In this document: in pieces, positions 1 to 12,492 of the stretch
Layout of the letters: each line of letters begins with the position of its first letter
Numbering within the stretch: position 1 is the first letter of the stretch
Assembly (NCBI RefSeq): GCF_902498825.1
Contig: NZ_LR701459.1
Coordinates: 2,527,890 to 2,591,889 of the forward strand
Source of the DNA: Rhizobium sp. EC-SD404
GTDB lineage: Bacteria > Pseudomonadota > Alphaproteobacteria > Rhizobiales > Rhizobiaceae
Length of the DNA stretch: 64,000 nucleotides
Reading direction: 5' to 3'
Translations under genes and position numbers: made by a program
Notes under the pieces: model-generated
What the model was told of the DNA's origin: nothing
What the model saw: only the letters and a program-made list of their open reading frames with translations
Databases searched by the model: none

Positions 1-405
1 GGCATGCCGCTCGCCTTCATTCTCGGCATCATCGCCGGTCTGCTCGCCTTCATCCCCAACATCGGTCCGGTCTTGGCAGTCGCGCCCGCGCTGTTGCTCG
101 CCTTCGGCGAAGGCCCGTCCATGCTGCTCTGGGTCGCAGCCGTCTATCTCGCGGTACAGACGCTGGAAAGTTACGTGATCACGCCGCTCGTGCAGCAGGA
201 GCGCGTTGATCTGGCACCCGCGCTGGTCATCGCCGCGCAGTTGCTGTTCGGTGTGCTTTTCGGCCTTCTCGGCCTGGCGCTCGCCATGCCGCTGGTCGCC
301 GTCGGGCGCATGCTCACCAAGGAGCTCTACGTTCACGATTTCCTGGAGCGCGAAGCACCGCGCGAGACGCAGTTGCAATCGGCGGAAGACGAGCGGCGCA
401 ACTAG
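1..405 (+). CDS. AI-2E family transporter, C-terminal part
   Basis: Partial gene: the frame is open from base 1, so only the last 134 codons lie in the window. The product is the C-terminal part of an AI-2E/PerM-type inner-membrane permease. Hydrophobic helices are visible at about codons 2-26, 39-55 and 77-100. The family-typical 'FIPNIGPV' turn and 'ESYVITPLVQ' segment are present, followed by 'LFGLLGLALAMPL', and a charged tail ends the protein. Family members are thought to move small signals or ions; the substrate cannot be read from sequence. The gene converges on alaS across a 106-bp gap that holds a GC-rich hairpin. Confidence 0.85.
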   Translation, partial: GMPLAFILGIIAGLLAFIPNIGPVLAVAPALLLAFGEGPSMLLWVAAVYLAVQTLESYVITPLVQQERVDLAPALVIAAQLLFGVLFGLLGLALAMPLVAVGRMLTKELYVHDFLEREAPRETQLQSAEDERRN

Positions 406-407
406 GC

Positions 408-434
408 TGTTGCGGGGCAATCTCGCCCCCAACA
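408..434 (+). terminator. hairpin in convergent gap, possible terminator
   Basis: Inverted repeat TGTTG-C-GGGGC / GCCCCCAACA with one bulged base and a 6-nt loop, directly after the permease stop codon. No T-tract follows, so it is at best a weak terminator or an mRNA 3' end stabiliser. Confidence 0.35.
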
Positions 435-511
435 GACCGACCTCGATATCGAATGACAGTCATTCTTGACCGACGGGAGAACTCAGCCGGTCAAGGCAGC
501 TGAGCTGGCCG

Positions 512-3175
<2,664 letters not shown>

Positions 3176-3309
3176 GAAACGCCCTTTTTCTTCTGTTCGA
3201 CCAGCCCCCGATAGGGCCGCCAGCCTTTGTGTGTCCGGCTTTTATCGTTCGTCACAAACCCTGTCCAGCATCGCAAACGCCGCGCTTTGCGACTGCCTGA
3301 AACGAAGAC

Positions 3310-3332
3310 GGCGGACCCGGATGGGGCCCGCC
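3310..3332 (-). terminator. recA downstream hairpin
   Basis: On the minus strand GGCGGGCCC pairs with GGGTCCGCC (one G-T pair, 5-nt loop) about 43 nt after the recA stop codon. The following GTCTTCGTTTC is only moderately T-rich. It probably acts as the recA terminator. Confidence 0.5.
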
Positions 3333-3374
3333 GCAATCGATCGATGCGAAACTGTTGAGGGAATGGCGGCCTCG

Positions 3375-4460
<1,086 letters not shown>

Positions 4461-4518
4461 ATGATCCACCTTTAGGTTATTCGAGCCGGACAGGCAAACA
4501 TGCCATCTGTTCTCGTTT

Positions 4519-4533
4519 GTACCTATTTTGTTC
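4519..4533 (-). promoter_or_regulatory. LexA (SOS) box candidate before recA
   Basis: On the minus strand the sequence reads GAAC-N7-GTAC, one base from the alphaproteobacterial LexA consensus GAAC-N7-GAAC/GTTC. A further GTTC half-site lies at 4509-4512. It sits about 60-75 bp upstream of the recA start codon, the usual place for an SOS operator. LexA itself is not in the window. Confidence 0.6.
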
Positions 4534-4671
4534 TCATTTGGCAAGTGCCTTCTAAATCTCTGGCCCGCCGTTGTTTTTCCACGTTTATTCCCGGATTGTT
4601 CCGCGCATGATCAGCATTACCCGCAAATCGGGAAAGAAGCCAGGATCACCTATCCTGTGGAAGGTTTGCCG

Positions 4672-5622
4672 TTGAGGCGATTCCTTGTCATCGGTGGGGC
4701 GCATCTCGATCGGCGCGGGCAGGTGAAGGGCCCGCTGCATCTCCACGCCAGCAATCCCGGGCAATGGGCGGAGATGGCCGGCGGCGGCGCGTTCAACGCC
4801 GCCCGCAATCTCGCGCGGCTTGGTCATGCGGTCCGTCTGGTGGCGCCGCGCGGCGGCGATCCAGCCGGCGAAACGGTGGCACGGGCGGCGGCCGATGCTG
4901 GCGTCGAGGATACGCCGATCACGTTCCTCGATCGGGCGACGCCCACCTATTCGGCCATTCTCGATTCGCACGGCGATCTCGTCGTCGCGCTTGCCGACAT
5001 GGCGCTTTACGATGCCTTTTCGCCCCGCCAATGCGATCGCCGCACCCTGCGCGATGCCATAGCAGATGCCGATGCGGTGTTGGTCGACGCCAACCTCCCG
5101 GAAGCGACCATCGCGCGCCTGGCGCGGCGGTGCGACGAGGCAGGCCGGCCCTTGTCCGCCATCGCCATTTCGCCGGCCAAGATCGTGCGGCTGGAACCCG
5201 TGCTAGCCTCCCTCTCCAGCCTGTTCATGAACCGGCGCGAGGCCGAAGCGCTCGTCGGTCCGCTGGCAGACGACTGGCGGGCGCAGGCAGAGCAGCTGCG
5301 CGCCGCAGGCATCGAACGCGGCATTGTCACGGCCGGCGCCGGCGCGGCCCTCGCCTTCGATCGACATGAGACGTTCCTGCTGCCCGCGATCGAGGGCTGC
5401 AGCATCGTCGATGTCACCGGCGCCGGAGACGCGCTCGCTGCCGCCACCCTTGCCTTCCTGCAGAACGGACTGCCCTTCACCGATGCCTGCAGGCACGGCG
5501 TCGCCGCCGCCTCACTTGCCGTCGAAAGCGCCGAGCCGGCACCGCCCGGGCTGACGCTGAATGCCGTGCGGGCGCGCCTTGCCCTTGTGCCCCCGATCGA
5601 TCCATTGCATCTGAAGCGCTAG
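4672..5622 (+). CDS. psuK: PfkB-family pseudouridine kinase
   Basis: Sugar/nucleoside kinase of the PfkB (ribokinase) family, 316 aa. The N-terminal 'GGGAFNAARNLARLG' and C-terminal 'DVTGAGDALAAA' signatures are both present; the latter carries the catalytic Asp of the GAGD motif. The adjacent pseudouridine-5'-phosphate glycosidase gene makes pseudouridine the likely substrate: PsuK phosphorylates it and PsuG then splits the C-C glycosidic bond to uracil and ribose-5-phosphate. The start is probably the TTG at 4672 ('LRRFLVIGG'), 7 nt after GTGGAAGG. Longer non-ATG starts run back toward the recA promoter. Substrate assignment rests on context. Confidence 0.85.
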   Translation: MRRFLVIGGAHLDRRGQVKGPLHLHASNPGQWAEMAGGGAFNAARNLARLGHAVRLVAPRGGDPAGETVARAAADAGVEDTPITFLDRATPTYSAILDSHGDLVVALADMALYDAFSPRQCDRRTLRDAIADADAVLVDANLPEATIARLARRCDEAGRPLSAIAISPAKIVRLEPVLASLSSLFMNRREAEALVGPLADDWRAQAEQLRAAGIERGIVTAGAGAALAFDRHETFLLPAIEGCSIVDVTGAGDALAAATLAFLQNGLPFTDACRHGVAAASLAVESAEPAPPGLTLNAVRARLALVPPIDPLHLKR

Positions 5623-5681
5623 CCGGGCGCGAGCCGCCACGACGTTATCCCGATGCAGACACAAGCCGTGAGAAGACGAAG

Positions 5682-6605
5682 ATGAGCCTGAAAGACGAAA
5701 CCGGTCTTATCGCCTATGCCCCGGATGTTGCCGAGGCGCGGGCGTCCGGCAAGCCCATCGTGGCACTGGAATCGACCATCATCACCCACGGCATGCCCTT
5801 TCCGGGCAACCTCGACATGGCCCGGGCGGTCGAGGCCATCGTGCGCGAGGAAGGCGCAACGCCCGCCACGATCGCCGTCATCGATGGTGTCCTGAATGTC
5901 GGCCTGTCGGACGAAACGCTCGCCGCCCTCGCCTTGCGCAAGGATGCGATGAAGCTGTCGCGCGCCGATCTCGCCTTCGCCCTGGCTGAAGGCCGCACAG
6001 GCGCCACGACGGTTGCCGCCACCATGATCGCCGCCGCCCATGCCGGCATCGGCGTCTTTGCCACAGGCGGCATTGGCGGCGTCCATCGCGGCGCCGAAAC
6101 GAGCTTCGATATCTCCGCCGATCTCGACGAGCTTGCCCGCACCGGCGTCATCGTCGTCTCCGCCGGCGCCAAGGCCATCCTCGATGTGCCGAAAACGCTC
6201 GAAGTGCTGGAAACCCGCGGCGTGCCCGTGGTCACCTTCGGATCGGATGAGTTTCCCGCATTCTGGTCGCGCCAATCCGGCCTGACATCGCCGCTGCGCC
6301 TCGACACTCCGGATGCGATCGCCCGTTTTCAGAAGGTCCGCACCGCCATGGGCATCACCGGTGGCATGCTGATCGCCAATCCCGTGCCGGCCGAGGACGA
6401 AATCGCCCGCGAAATCATGGAAGCCCACATCCGCGAAGCCATGGCCCGCGCCGAAAAAGCCGGCGTCAGCGGCAAGGCCGTGACGCCGTACCTGCTGTCC
6501 GAACTCGTCGACATCACCGGCGGAAAGAGCCTTGAAACCAACATCGCGCTGGTCAAGGCGAATGTCCGTCTCGCCACGCGCATCGCCGTCGCCCTGGCGG
6601 CCTGA
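5682..6605 (+). CDS. psuG: pseudouridine-5'-phosphate glycosidase
   Basis: Cleaves pseudouridine 5'-phosphate to uracil and ribose 5-phosphate; 307 aa, full length for the PsuG/IndA family. Conserved blocks are 'VALESTIITHGMPFPGN' near the N-terminus (with the family's catalytic Glu), 'IGVFATGGIGGVHRG' in the middle and 'VSAGAKAILDVPKTLE' (with a conserved Lys), then 'NPVPAEDEI' and the C-terminal 'GGKSLETNIALVKANVRLA'. It follows psuK by 59 bp on the same strand, so the two likely form an operon for recycling modified nucleosides from RNA turnover. Confidence 0.95.
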   Translation: MSLKDETGLIAYAPDVAEARASGKPIVALESTIITHGMPFPGNLDMARAVEAIVREEGATPATIAVIDGVLNVGLSDETLAALALRKDAMKLSRADLAFALAEGRTGATTVAATMIAAAHAGIGVFATGGIGGVHRGAETSFDISADLDELARTGVIVVSAGAKAILDVPKTLEVLETRGVPVVTFGSDEFPAFWSRQSGLTSPLRLDTPDAIARFQKVRTAMGITGGMLIANPVPAEDEIAREIMEAHIREAMARAEKAGVSGKAVTPYLLSELVDITGGKSLETNIALVKANVRLATRIAVALAA

Positions 6606-6684
6606 TCGGACCCGTCGAGCGGCCATGCGGAAACAGGCGACCCGCGCGCGGATCGCCTGCCAAACGCGGGGCTGAACGGCCGGG

Positions 6685-7158
6685 TCAGCGGTCGAAGGTT
6701 TCCATCGACAGCATCGCGTCGCAGACCGCGCCGTCATGGGTTCCGACCCAAACGTCGAGCCAGCCGTCCGACGGACGCGTCAGGCTGACCTTCGCATCCA
6801 GATTGCCGTTGTCGTCGTCGTCATAGTACCAACCCGCAGACGCGGTGTTTACCAGCAGCACGCTGTCGCAATCGCTCTCCACCGATACGGTCAGGATATA
6901 TTTCCCCATTCCGCTCAGGTTGAAGGTGAAGTCCGGCGCTTCCGTCACATAGCCGCGGCCGCGATCGGTCTGCGGCGTGACGTTGCCGCACTTCTCGATG
7001 TTGATGTTTCCGCCTGCGCGCACATTGTACTGGTGCACGGTGTAAAGATCGGCCCCGGAAAGCTCGTACGTATCGCCGGACTTTGCAAAGTCCGGACACG
7101 CCAAAGCGCTCCCGCCGGAAAGAACGAGAAACGCGAAAACCCAATAGATCCTGTTCAT
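6685..7158 (-). CDS. secreted protein of unknown function
   Basis: 157 aa with a clear signal peptide (hydrophobic core 'WVFAFLVLSGGSALA', cut predicted before 'CPDF'). The mature part is short and beta-rich by eye, with four cysteines and an acidic run 'YYDDDDNGNLD' flanked by 'ILTVSVESDCDSVLLVN' and 'DGWLDVWVGTHDG'. This pattern resembles small periplasmic beta-sandwich domains of the PPC type, but I cannot assign a family with confidence. The acidic run could bind calcium. The ATG at 7158 follows GGGGGACTTTCATC. It lies on the minus strand between psuG and the OmpA-type lipoprotein gene. Confidence 0.7.
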   Translation of the reverse strand: MNRIYWVFAFLVLSGGSALACPDFAKSGDTYELSGADLYTVHQYNVRAGGNINIEKCGNVTPQTDRGRGYVTEAPDFTFNLSGMGKYILTVSVESDCDSVLLVNTASAGWYYDDDDNGNLDAKVSLTRPSDGWLDVWVGTHDGAVCDAMLSMETFDR

Positions 7159-7260
7159 GATGAAAGTCCCCCAGAAGACTTTTCAAGATACCGCCGAACT
7201 GGCCGAAAAACCATAGATTTCAGGTGGCTGGGGGCCACTCATCCACGTCTATGGTGAACG

Positions 7261-7286
7261 CCGGCCCGGCATGTAGACCGGGCCGG
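7261..7286 (-). terminator. hairpin after OmpA-type gene
   Basis: Perfect 9-bp inverted repeat CCGGCCCGG / CCGGGCCGG with an 8-nt loop, about 20 bp beyond the stop codon of the OmpA-family gene on the minus strand. The trailing sequence is GCGTTCACC, without a real T-tract. Confidence 0.45.
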
Positions 7287-7304
7287 GAATCATGATGTGG
7301 GTGT

Positions 7305-7970
7305 TCAACCCTGGATCGGGACGATGCGGATCTCGACGCGGCGGTTCGCGGCGCGACCTGCTTCGGTCGAATTGTCGGCAACCGGCTGGTTGAAGCCGAA
7401 TCCCTGCGCCTGGAAGCGGCGCGGATCGAGGCCCTGGGACGTCAGATAGCCGAGAACCGACTGGGCGCGCCGCTGCGACAGATCGAGGTTGTAGCTCGCC
7501 GAACCGACATTGTCCGTGTGGCCGAGCACGTCGACGAGTGTCCGGTCGAATTCGCGCAGAACCAGCACGACCGAATTCAGCGTGTTGTAGAAGTCCGGAC
7601 GGACGCTCGCTTCGTTGGTGCCGAAGGTGATGTTGGACGGCATGTTCAAGATGATGTTGTCGCCATTGCGGGTCACCGAAACGCCGGTGCCCTGCAGCTG
7701 TGCGCGCAGGCGCGCTTCCTGATTGTCCATGTAGCCGCCGATCGCCCCACCGGCCAATGCCCCGATGCCGGCGCCGAGAAGAGCGTTGCGGCGGTCGTCG
7801 CCACCAGCCAGAAGGCCGAGACCGGCACCGGCAGCAGCACCAAGCATGGCGCCGCCGGCCGTGTTGGACAGCTGCTGCTGGCCGGTAAATGGGTCGCTCG
7901 TGCAACCGGCAAGCAGCGCAGTTGCCAGGCCGGCGGAAACAATCCGCAGCCTGAATGCTGATCTGGTCAT
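7305..7970 (-). CDS. OmpA-family outer-membrane lipoprotein
   Basis: 221 aa. A lipoprotein signal peptide ends at the lipobox 'LLAGC' (Cys about residue 22). A glycine-zipper segment follows ('GAMLGAAAGAGLGLLAGG', 'GAGIGALAGGAIGGYM'), then an OmpA-like peptidoglycan-binding domain with 'HTDNVGSASYNLDLSQRRA' and 'GFGFNQPVADNSTEAGRAANRRVEI'. The architecture matches YiaD-type lipoproteins that tether the outer membrane to peptidoglycan. The start is the ATG at 7970 after GGAGAGGACCCATC; upstream in-frame codons are not supported by a signal peptide. Confidence 0.9.
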   Translation of the reverse strand: MTRSAFRLRIVSAGLATALLAGCTSDPFTGQQQLSNTAGGAMLGAAAGAGLGLLAGGDDRRNALLGAGIGALAGGAIGGYMDNQEARLRAQLQGTGVSVTRNGDNIILNMPSNITFGTNEASVRPDFYNTLNSVVLVLREFDRTLVDVLGHTDNVGSASYNLDLSQRRAQSVLGYLTSQGLDPRRFQAQGFGFNQPVADNSTEAGRAANRRVEIRIVPIQG

Positions 7971-8078
7971 GATGGGTCCTCTCCAGGAATGTCTCGAATG
8001 GTGATCGTTAGAACCGAACGGGGGATTCGCGTCAACACGAAGGCCGTTTGCCTTGGAAGCCTGCAAACATGGCGCCAT

Positions 8079-8582
8079 TCAGGCTGCACGGATGAAGCAC
8101 CGATCTGAATCGGAAATGCCGACGCTGCCGTAGATTTCATCCAGGCCATGCTCGTTCACATGGAAGCGCGCCTCGGTTCGAATGAAGATCCAGCCGTCGT
8201 CATCGCCGGCCGCATGTCCCGGCTTGATCCTGAGGTTGGAAGAGAAGCCGTGGCGGTCGCGGGTCGCGCGGTCGATCATGTCGAACAGCGGCTCGCGGTC
8301 CTCGAGATGGTAGCTGTTCATGCCGCGGGCGAAATTGACCGGCCCTGCGGCTATCTCGAAACCGTAGATGTCGAAGACCGTTGGCGACCAGTAGAGCAGA
8401 CCGGATGTCAGCTCCGCTTTCCAGACCCCCGACACGGGTAGGCTGCACAGGACCTCGACCACCGCAGAGCCGGGCGAACAATCGTTGCGACCGACAAACG
8501 CGGTCAACAGCGCCAGCGCGTCATCCGGTGCCGTCACCGCACGGCCGGAAAACTCCGGATCATGCATGATATGCTCGTTCAT
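8079..8582 (-). CDS. PAS-domain-like protein
   Basis: 167 aa from the ATG at 8582 ('MNEHIMHDPEF'). Residues ~50-160 look like one PAS fold of the type seen in rhizobial sensors: 'SGVWKAELTSGLLYWSPTVFDIYGF', then 'REPLFDMIDRATRDRHGFSSNLRI', then 'DGWIFIRTEARF'. No kinase, cyclase or DNA-binding output domain is attached, and no membrane helix is seen, so it is probably a small cytoplasmic sensor that works through a partner. The Shine-Dalgarno sequence is weak. An upstream in-frame start at 8705 is possible but runs through sequence that looks non-coding. Confidence 0.65.
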   Translation of the reverse strand: MNEHIMHDPEFSGRAVTAPDDALALLTAFVGRNDCSPGSAVVEVLCSLPVSGVWKAELTSGLLYWSPTVFDIYGFEIAAGPVNFARGMNSYHLEDREPLFDMIDRATRDRHGFSSNLRIKPGHAAGDDDGWIFIRTEARFHVNEHGLDEIYGSVGISDSDRCFIRAA

Positions 8583-8790
8583 GGTTCTGCTGCCCCTACC
8601 ATACCGCAGGCGCAGTATTGCGCGCTCCGCGGCAGGAATTGCATCAAACGCTACTTGGCAAACGGACGATCGGGCAAGAATTCCAGTATCGATATGCACA
8701 CGCAAATGTCGAAAGATGCACTAAAGTAGAAACTGCTAACCGACAAGCCTTGGCGGCCTTCAGGCCAAGCGCGTTATGGGACCTATGGTC

Positions 8791-11382
8791 CTAGGAATTC
8801 AGCGTTTCGCTGACTGTGATCGCCAGCTGCTTCAGCGAAAACGGCTTCGGCAGGAAGCCGAATTTCGCGTCGGCAGGCAGGTTTTTCGCAAAGGCCTCCT
8901 CCGCATAACCGGAAACGAACACGAATTTCAGGTCCGGGTAGTCCTTGCGCAATTCGCGCAGCAGCGTCGGCCCGTCCATTTCCGGCATCACCACGTCCGA
9001 CACCACGATGTCGACCGCCCCGTCGAGTTCCTCCATGATTTCCAGCGCCTCGACGCCGGATGCAGCCTCGTGCACCGTGTAGCCTCGCGTTTCCAGCATG
9101 CGCTTGCCGCCGCGGCGCACGGCTTCCTCGTCTTCGACGAGCAGCACGACGGCGCTGCCGGTCAGGTCCACCCGATCGGCATTCGGTGCCTGCGGCGCGG
9201 CTACTGGAACCACTGCTAGAGCAGCCTCGCCTTCTGCCGCTGCCTCGACCGGCACCTCGATGTGGCGCGGCAGGAAGATCTGGAACGTGGTGCCCTTGCC
9301 CACTTCCGAAATGGGATAGATGTAGCCGCCCGATTGCTTGACGATGCCGTAGACCATCGACAGGCCGAGACCGGTGCCCTTGCCCACGTCCTTGGTGGTG
9401 AAGAACGGCTCGAAGATCTTGTCGATGATCTCGGGCGAAATGCCTGTGCCCTCGTCTGCCACTTCGATCAGCACGCAATCCTGCGCTTCCAGCCCGCGAT
9501 AGTTGAGCTTGCCCACCTCGCTTGCCGAGATGTTGCGCGTGCGGATCGTCACGGTGCCGCCCTTCGGCATGGCGTCTCGCGCATTGACCGCCAGGTTGAT
9601 CAGCACCTGCTCGAACTGCCCGAGATCGGTCAGCACCGGCCAGAGATCGCGGCCATACTCGATGGCGAGCTTCACATTGGTTCCGGTGAGCCGGTCGATC
9701 AGCATGCGCAGATCCCCGATCACGTCGGTCATCGACAGCACGCTTGGCCGCATCGTCTGCTTGCGCGAGAAGGCAAGCAGCTGGCGCACGAGTACAGCTG
9801 CGCGATTGGCGTTGCGCTTGATTTCCATCAAATCGGCGAAACTTGCGTCCGATGGCCGAAGCGACAGCAGCAGATGGTCGGCCGAAAGCAGGATGGCGGT
9901 CAGCACATTGTTGAAATCGTGCGCGATGCCGCCGGCGAGCGTGCCGACCGCATTCATCTTCTGCGTCTGCGCCATCTGCTCTTCGAGCGCTTTCTGCTCG
10001 GTCGTTTCCACCACGTAGATGATCGCCGCTTCCTCGCGCGATTCCGCATGATCGATGACGGCATTCACATAGAGCCGGAAATGGCGCGCCACATCGTTCG
10101 GATGGCGCGTGTCGACGGCGGCGATGTCGCTCTGGCCGTCGCGGGCCTGCTCCAGCCCCGCCTTGAAAGATGTGACGTCGTTGTCGTGGATCACCGTCTC
10201 GAAGCGCGCGCCGTTTTCGAGATCGTCGCGGGTGACGAGGCCGGAGAACATCTTGAGGAACGGCGCATTGGTGCGCAGGATCCGCCCGTCGCCGTCGACG
10301 GAGGCGATCGCCATCGGCGTGTTGTTGAAGAACCGCGTGAAGCGCATCTCCGCCGTCGCGGCGGAATGATCGCTGCCTTCGGTGCCGCTGCGCGCGAGAA
10401 CGATCGTCCGGCTTTCACCGGGCGCGCCGTCACGGGTAGCCGATACCCGGTGTACGAGACGCACCGGAACGCTCTGGCCGTTGGTCTTGCGCAGATCGAG
10501 GTCGAGCGTCGCTGTCTTGTTGCGGCCAGGCTCCGCCTGCACCGAATCGATCAGCGCCATACCCTCGCCGGCGATCATCTCGGCGATCGTCAGCGACCCC
10601 GGCCGGAACTTCGTCAGGTCGATCGACAGCCAGTCGGCAAGCGTCGCGTTGATGTAGACGATGTCGCCCTTCCGCCCTGCCGAGAAGAAGCCGGCCGGCG
10701 CATGGTCGAGATAGTCGATCGCGTGTTGCAGGTCCTTGAAGAAGCGCTCCTGCTCTTCCCGCTCCGCAGTGATGTCGCAAAGCTGCCAGGCAAAGAGCTT
10801 CTCGCTTTGATTTTCCTCGAGCAGAAGCGGCCTGCCGCTCAGCCGATACCAGCGCGCGCCGACGACGCCGGATGCCGGGTTCAGCGCCCGCGTCAGGCGA
10901 AATTCTTCCTGTCCGTGGCGGCCCTCGCGCAGCACGTTGGTCAGCCGGTAGACCGCTTCGGACGATTCCTTGCTGCGCGACAGGAGGGCTTCGACCGACT
11001 GGACGTCGGCTGCCTTCTTGGCACCCGTCAACTGGCCATAGGCCGCGTTGGCATAGACCGCCCGGCCCTTGCGGTCGGTGATCAGCGTGCCTTCCGCCTG
11101 CCCGTCGACGAAGCTGCGTGCCAGCGGATCGGAGCTTCGGTGCGGCATCACCTGGATGAAGCCGATCATCGAGGACACGATGAAGAATATCCCCAGCAGC
11201 GAGAGGAAGCCGAGCAGCCCCAGCACAATCGAAGGGCTCAGCGCATCGCGCAGGAACACGAAGGCGATGGCCGCCGCGATCAGGACACCCGCCAGCAGGA
11301 ACAGCCGCATCAGCGTTCTGGGACTGGCGGCCCGGTCCACGATCGGGCTCGGATAGGGTTCGCCCCCACTCTTATTGGCCAT
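8791..11382 (-). CDS. cckA: cell-cycle hybrid histidine kinase CckA
   Basis: 863-aa membrane hybrid kinase. Two N-terminal transmembrane helices (about residues 25-70) are followed by PAS-type sensing regions (~85-430), an HisKA domain with the phospho-acceptor motif '[14 protein letters not shown]' (His near residue 488), the HATPase domain ('[14 protein letters not shown]', '[11 protein letters not shown]') and a C-terminal receiver domain ('[15 protein letters not shown]', phospho-acceptor Asp near 794). This order and the HDFNN motif are typical of CckA, which feeds phosphate through ChpT to CtrA and CpdR in alphaproteobacterial cell-cycle control. The ATG at 11382 is chosen because GAGGACTGGA precedes it; an ATG at 11394 is also in frame. 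Confidence 0.95.
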   Translation of the reverse strand: MANKSGGEPYPSPIVDRAASPRTLMRLFLLAGVLIAAAIAFVFLRDALSPSIVLGLLGFLSLLGIFFIVSSMIGFIQVMPHRSSDPLARSFVDGQAEGTLITDRKGRAVYANAAYGQLTGAKKAADVQSVEALLSRSKESSEAVYRLTNVLREGRHGQEEFRLTRALNPASGVVGARWYRLSGRPLLLEENQSEKLFAWQLCDITAEREEQERFFKDLQHAIDYLDHAPAGFFSAGRKGDIVYINATLADWLSIDLTKFRPGSLTIAEMIAGEGMALIDSVQAEPGRNKTATLDLDLRKTNGQSVPVRLVHRVSATRDGAPGESRTIVLARSGTEGSDHSAATAEMRFTRFFNNTPMAIASVDGDGRILRTNAPFLKMFSGLVTRDDLENGARFETVIHDNDVTSFKAGLEQARDGQSDIAAVDTRHPNDVARHFRLYVNAVIDHAESREEAAIIYVVETTEQKALEEQMAQTQKMNAVGTLAGGIAHDFNNVLTAILLSADHLLLSLRPSDASFADLMEIKRNANRAAVLVRQLLAFSRKQTMRPSVLSMTDVIGDLRMLIDRLTGTNVKLAIEYGRDLWPVLTDLGQFEQVLINLAVNARDAMPKGGTVTIRTRNISASEVGKLNYRGLEAQDCVLIEVADEGTGISPEIIDKIFEPFFTTKDVGKGTGLGLSMVYGIVKQSGGYIYPISEVGKGTTFQIFLPRHIEVPVEAAAEGEAALAVVPVAAPQAPNADRVDLTGSAVVLLVEDEEAVRRGGKRMLETRGYTVHEAASGVEALEIMEELDGAVDIVVSDVVMPEMDGPTLLRELRKDYPDLKFVFVSGYAEEAFAKNLPADAKFGFLPKPFSLKQLAITVSETLNS

Positions 11383-11697
11383 TCCAGTCCTCATGATCGG
11401 GCAGTGTCAGATTTGGCCGCAAGGCCTCGGTCGTCTCGGTCGAAGCGTGCGGTGCGTCAGCCAATCGACGTGTATCGGATCGGACCATATCCATCCCCCT
11501 GTCGAAAGTCATGAAACCCCGCATGATTCGCGCGCGATTGTCGGGGGAATATCGCGAAATATCCATGATCGAGGCTTACGGCCGTCGATGACCAACTGCT
11601 AAAGATAAATGGCGACACGGTTCAGGGACAGGGCATCGCGGCTTCGACCGATGCCATGGGAGCCACAGGCGCCGTCGGTAAACGGAGTGCTGAGACT
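11383..11697. other. divergent intergenic region cckA / fliO-like
   Basis: 315 bp between divergent genes that must hold both promoters. A 64-codon minus-strand frame (11372-11566) overlaps the cckA start but has no convincing ribosome-binding site. I see no further feature. Confidence 0.5.
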
Positions 11698-12468
11698 ATG
11701 GATGGACTGTTTTCCGGAATGCTCGACGAGCGCGGCAGCGCGCTGGTGACGGCGATATTGGCCGTTTCGATCGCACTCCTCGCCCTCGTCGTCGTCTTCT
11801 GGATCTACCGCATGCGCAGCGGCCGACCGGTCACGGGACTTGGTGGCCGGACCCGCCGGGAAAACCGTCTCTCGGTCGTCGAGAGCGCCATGGTCGACAC
11901 CAAGCGGCGCATCGTCCTCATCCGGCGTGACGATGTCGAGCACCTGATCCTGATCGGCGGCCCGGCCGACGTGGTCGTCGAAAGCGGTATCGGCGGTAAA
12001 ACTCGAGCACCTTCGATCGAAACCGATTGGGGACCGTCCGAAACTGCCGATGTGCAGAAGGCTGGGCGCACGGCCGAACAACCGGCACGCTCTGCGCCAG
12101 AAATAGCCGCCGCCGCGACCGCACCGGTCGCGCCCGTCGCAGCAGAAGCTCCCCGACAATTCCCTGCGGACCGCTTCGCTACGCAACCCGCACCCGTAGC
12201 GGCAGAGCCGCAGGTCGATGGCGTCAAGGCCGGCAATCCCTTCGATGAGGCCGAGTTCTCCGCCGTGCTCGCCGCCGAGATGGAACGCAACCGCCCCGTC
12301 AAGGTCACGCCCTTCGTGACGCTCGACCGGGATGCGGCCGAGCGTGCCAAGGCGTCGATCCCGTCCATCGAGCCACCTCAGGAGATGACCCCACAACAGA
12401 AAAAGGCCACCTCCCTGCAAGAGGAGATGGCCCGTCTTCTCGGTGAGATGAAGCCCCAGCGGCGCTGA
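11698..12468 (+). CDS. FliO-like flagellar biosynthesis protein
   Basis: 256 aa. One membrane helix (~residues 15-40, 'ALVTAILAVSIALLALVVVFWIY') is followed by a cytoplasmic segment of FliO type: 'ENRLSVVESAMVDTKRRIVLIRRDDVEHLILIGG' then 'DVVVESGI'. FliO assists assembly of the flagellar export gate protein FliP. The rest is a Pro/Ala-rich linker and a charged C-terminal helix. The ATG at 11698 follows GGAG at a good distance. No other flagellar gene is near; FliO-like proteins next to cckA are recurrent in rhizobia, so the link to flagella here is by family only. Confidence 0.75.
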   Translation: MDGLFSGMLDERGSALVTAILAVSIALLALVVVFWIYRMRSGRPVTGLGGRTRRENRLSVVESAMVDTKRRIVLIRRDDVEHLILIGGPADVVVESGIGGKTRAPSIETDWGPSETADVQKAGRTAEQPARSAPEIAAAATAPVAPVAAEAPRQFPADRFATQPAPVAAEPQVDGVKAGNPFDEAEFSAVLAAEMERNRPVKVTPFVTLDRDAAERAKASIPSIEPPQEMTPQQKKATSLQEEMARLLGEMKPQRR

Positions 12469-12492
12469 GGTTCAAACCGTCTCGCGCAAGAC

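Noticed and set aside
11372..11566. 64-codon frame overlapping the cckA start
   Set aside because: No Shine-Dalgarno, no recognisable motif, and it would bury the cckA ribosome-binding site. A leader role cannot be excluded.
11599..12420. 273-codon frame antisense to the FliO-like gene
   Set aside because: Low-complexity Gly/Arg composition with no motif; the plus strand has a membrane helix, a ribosome-binding site and FliO similarity.
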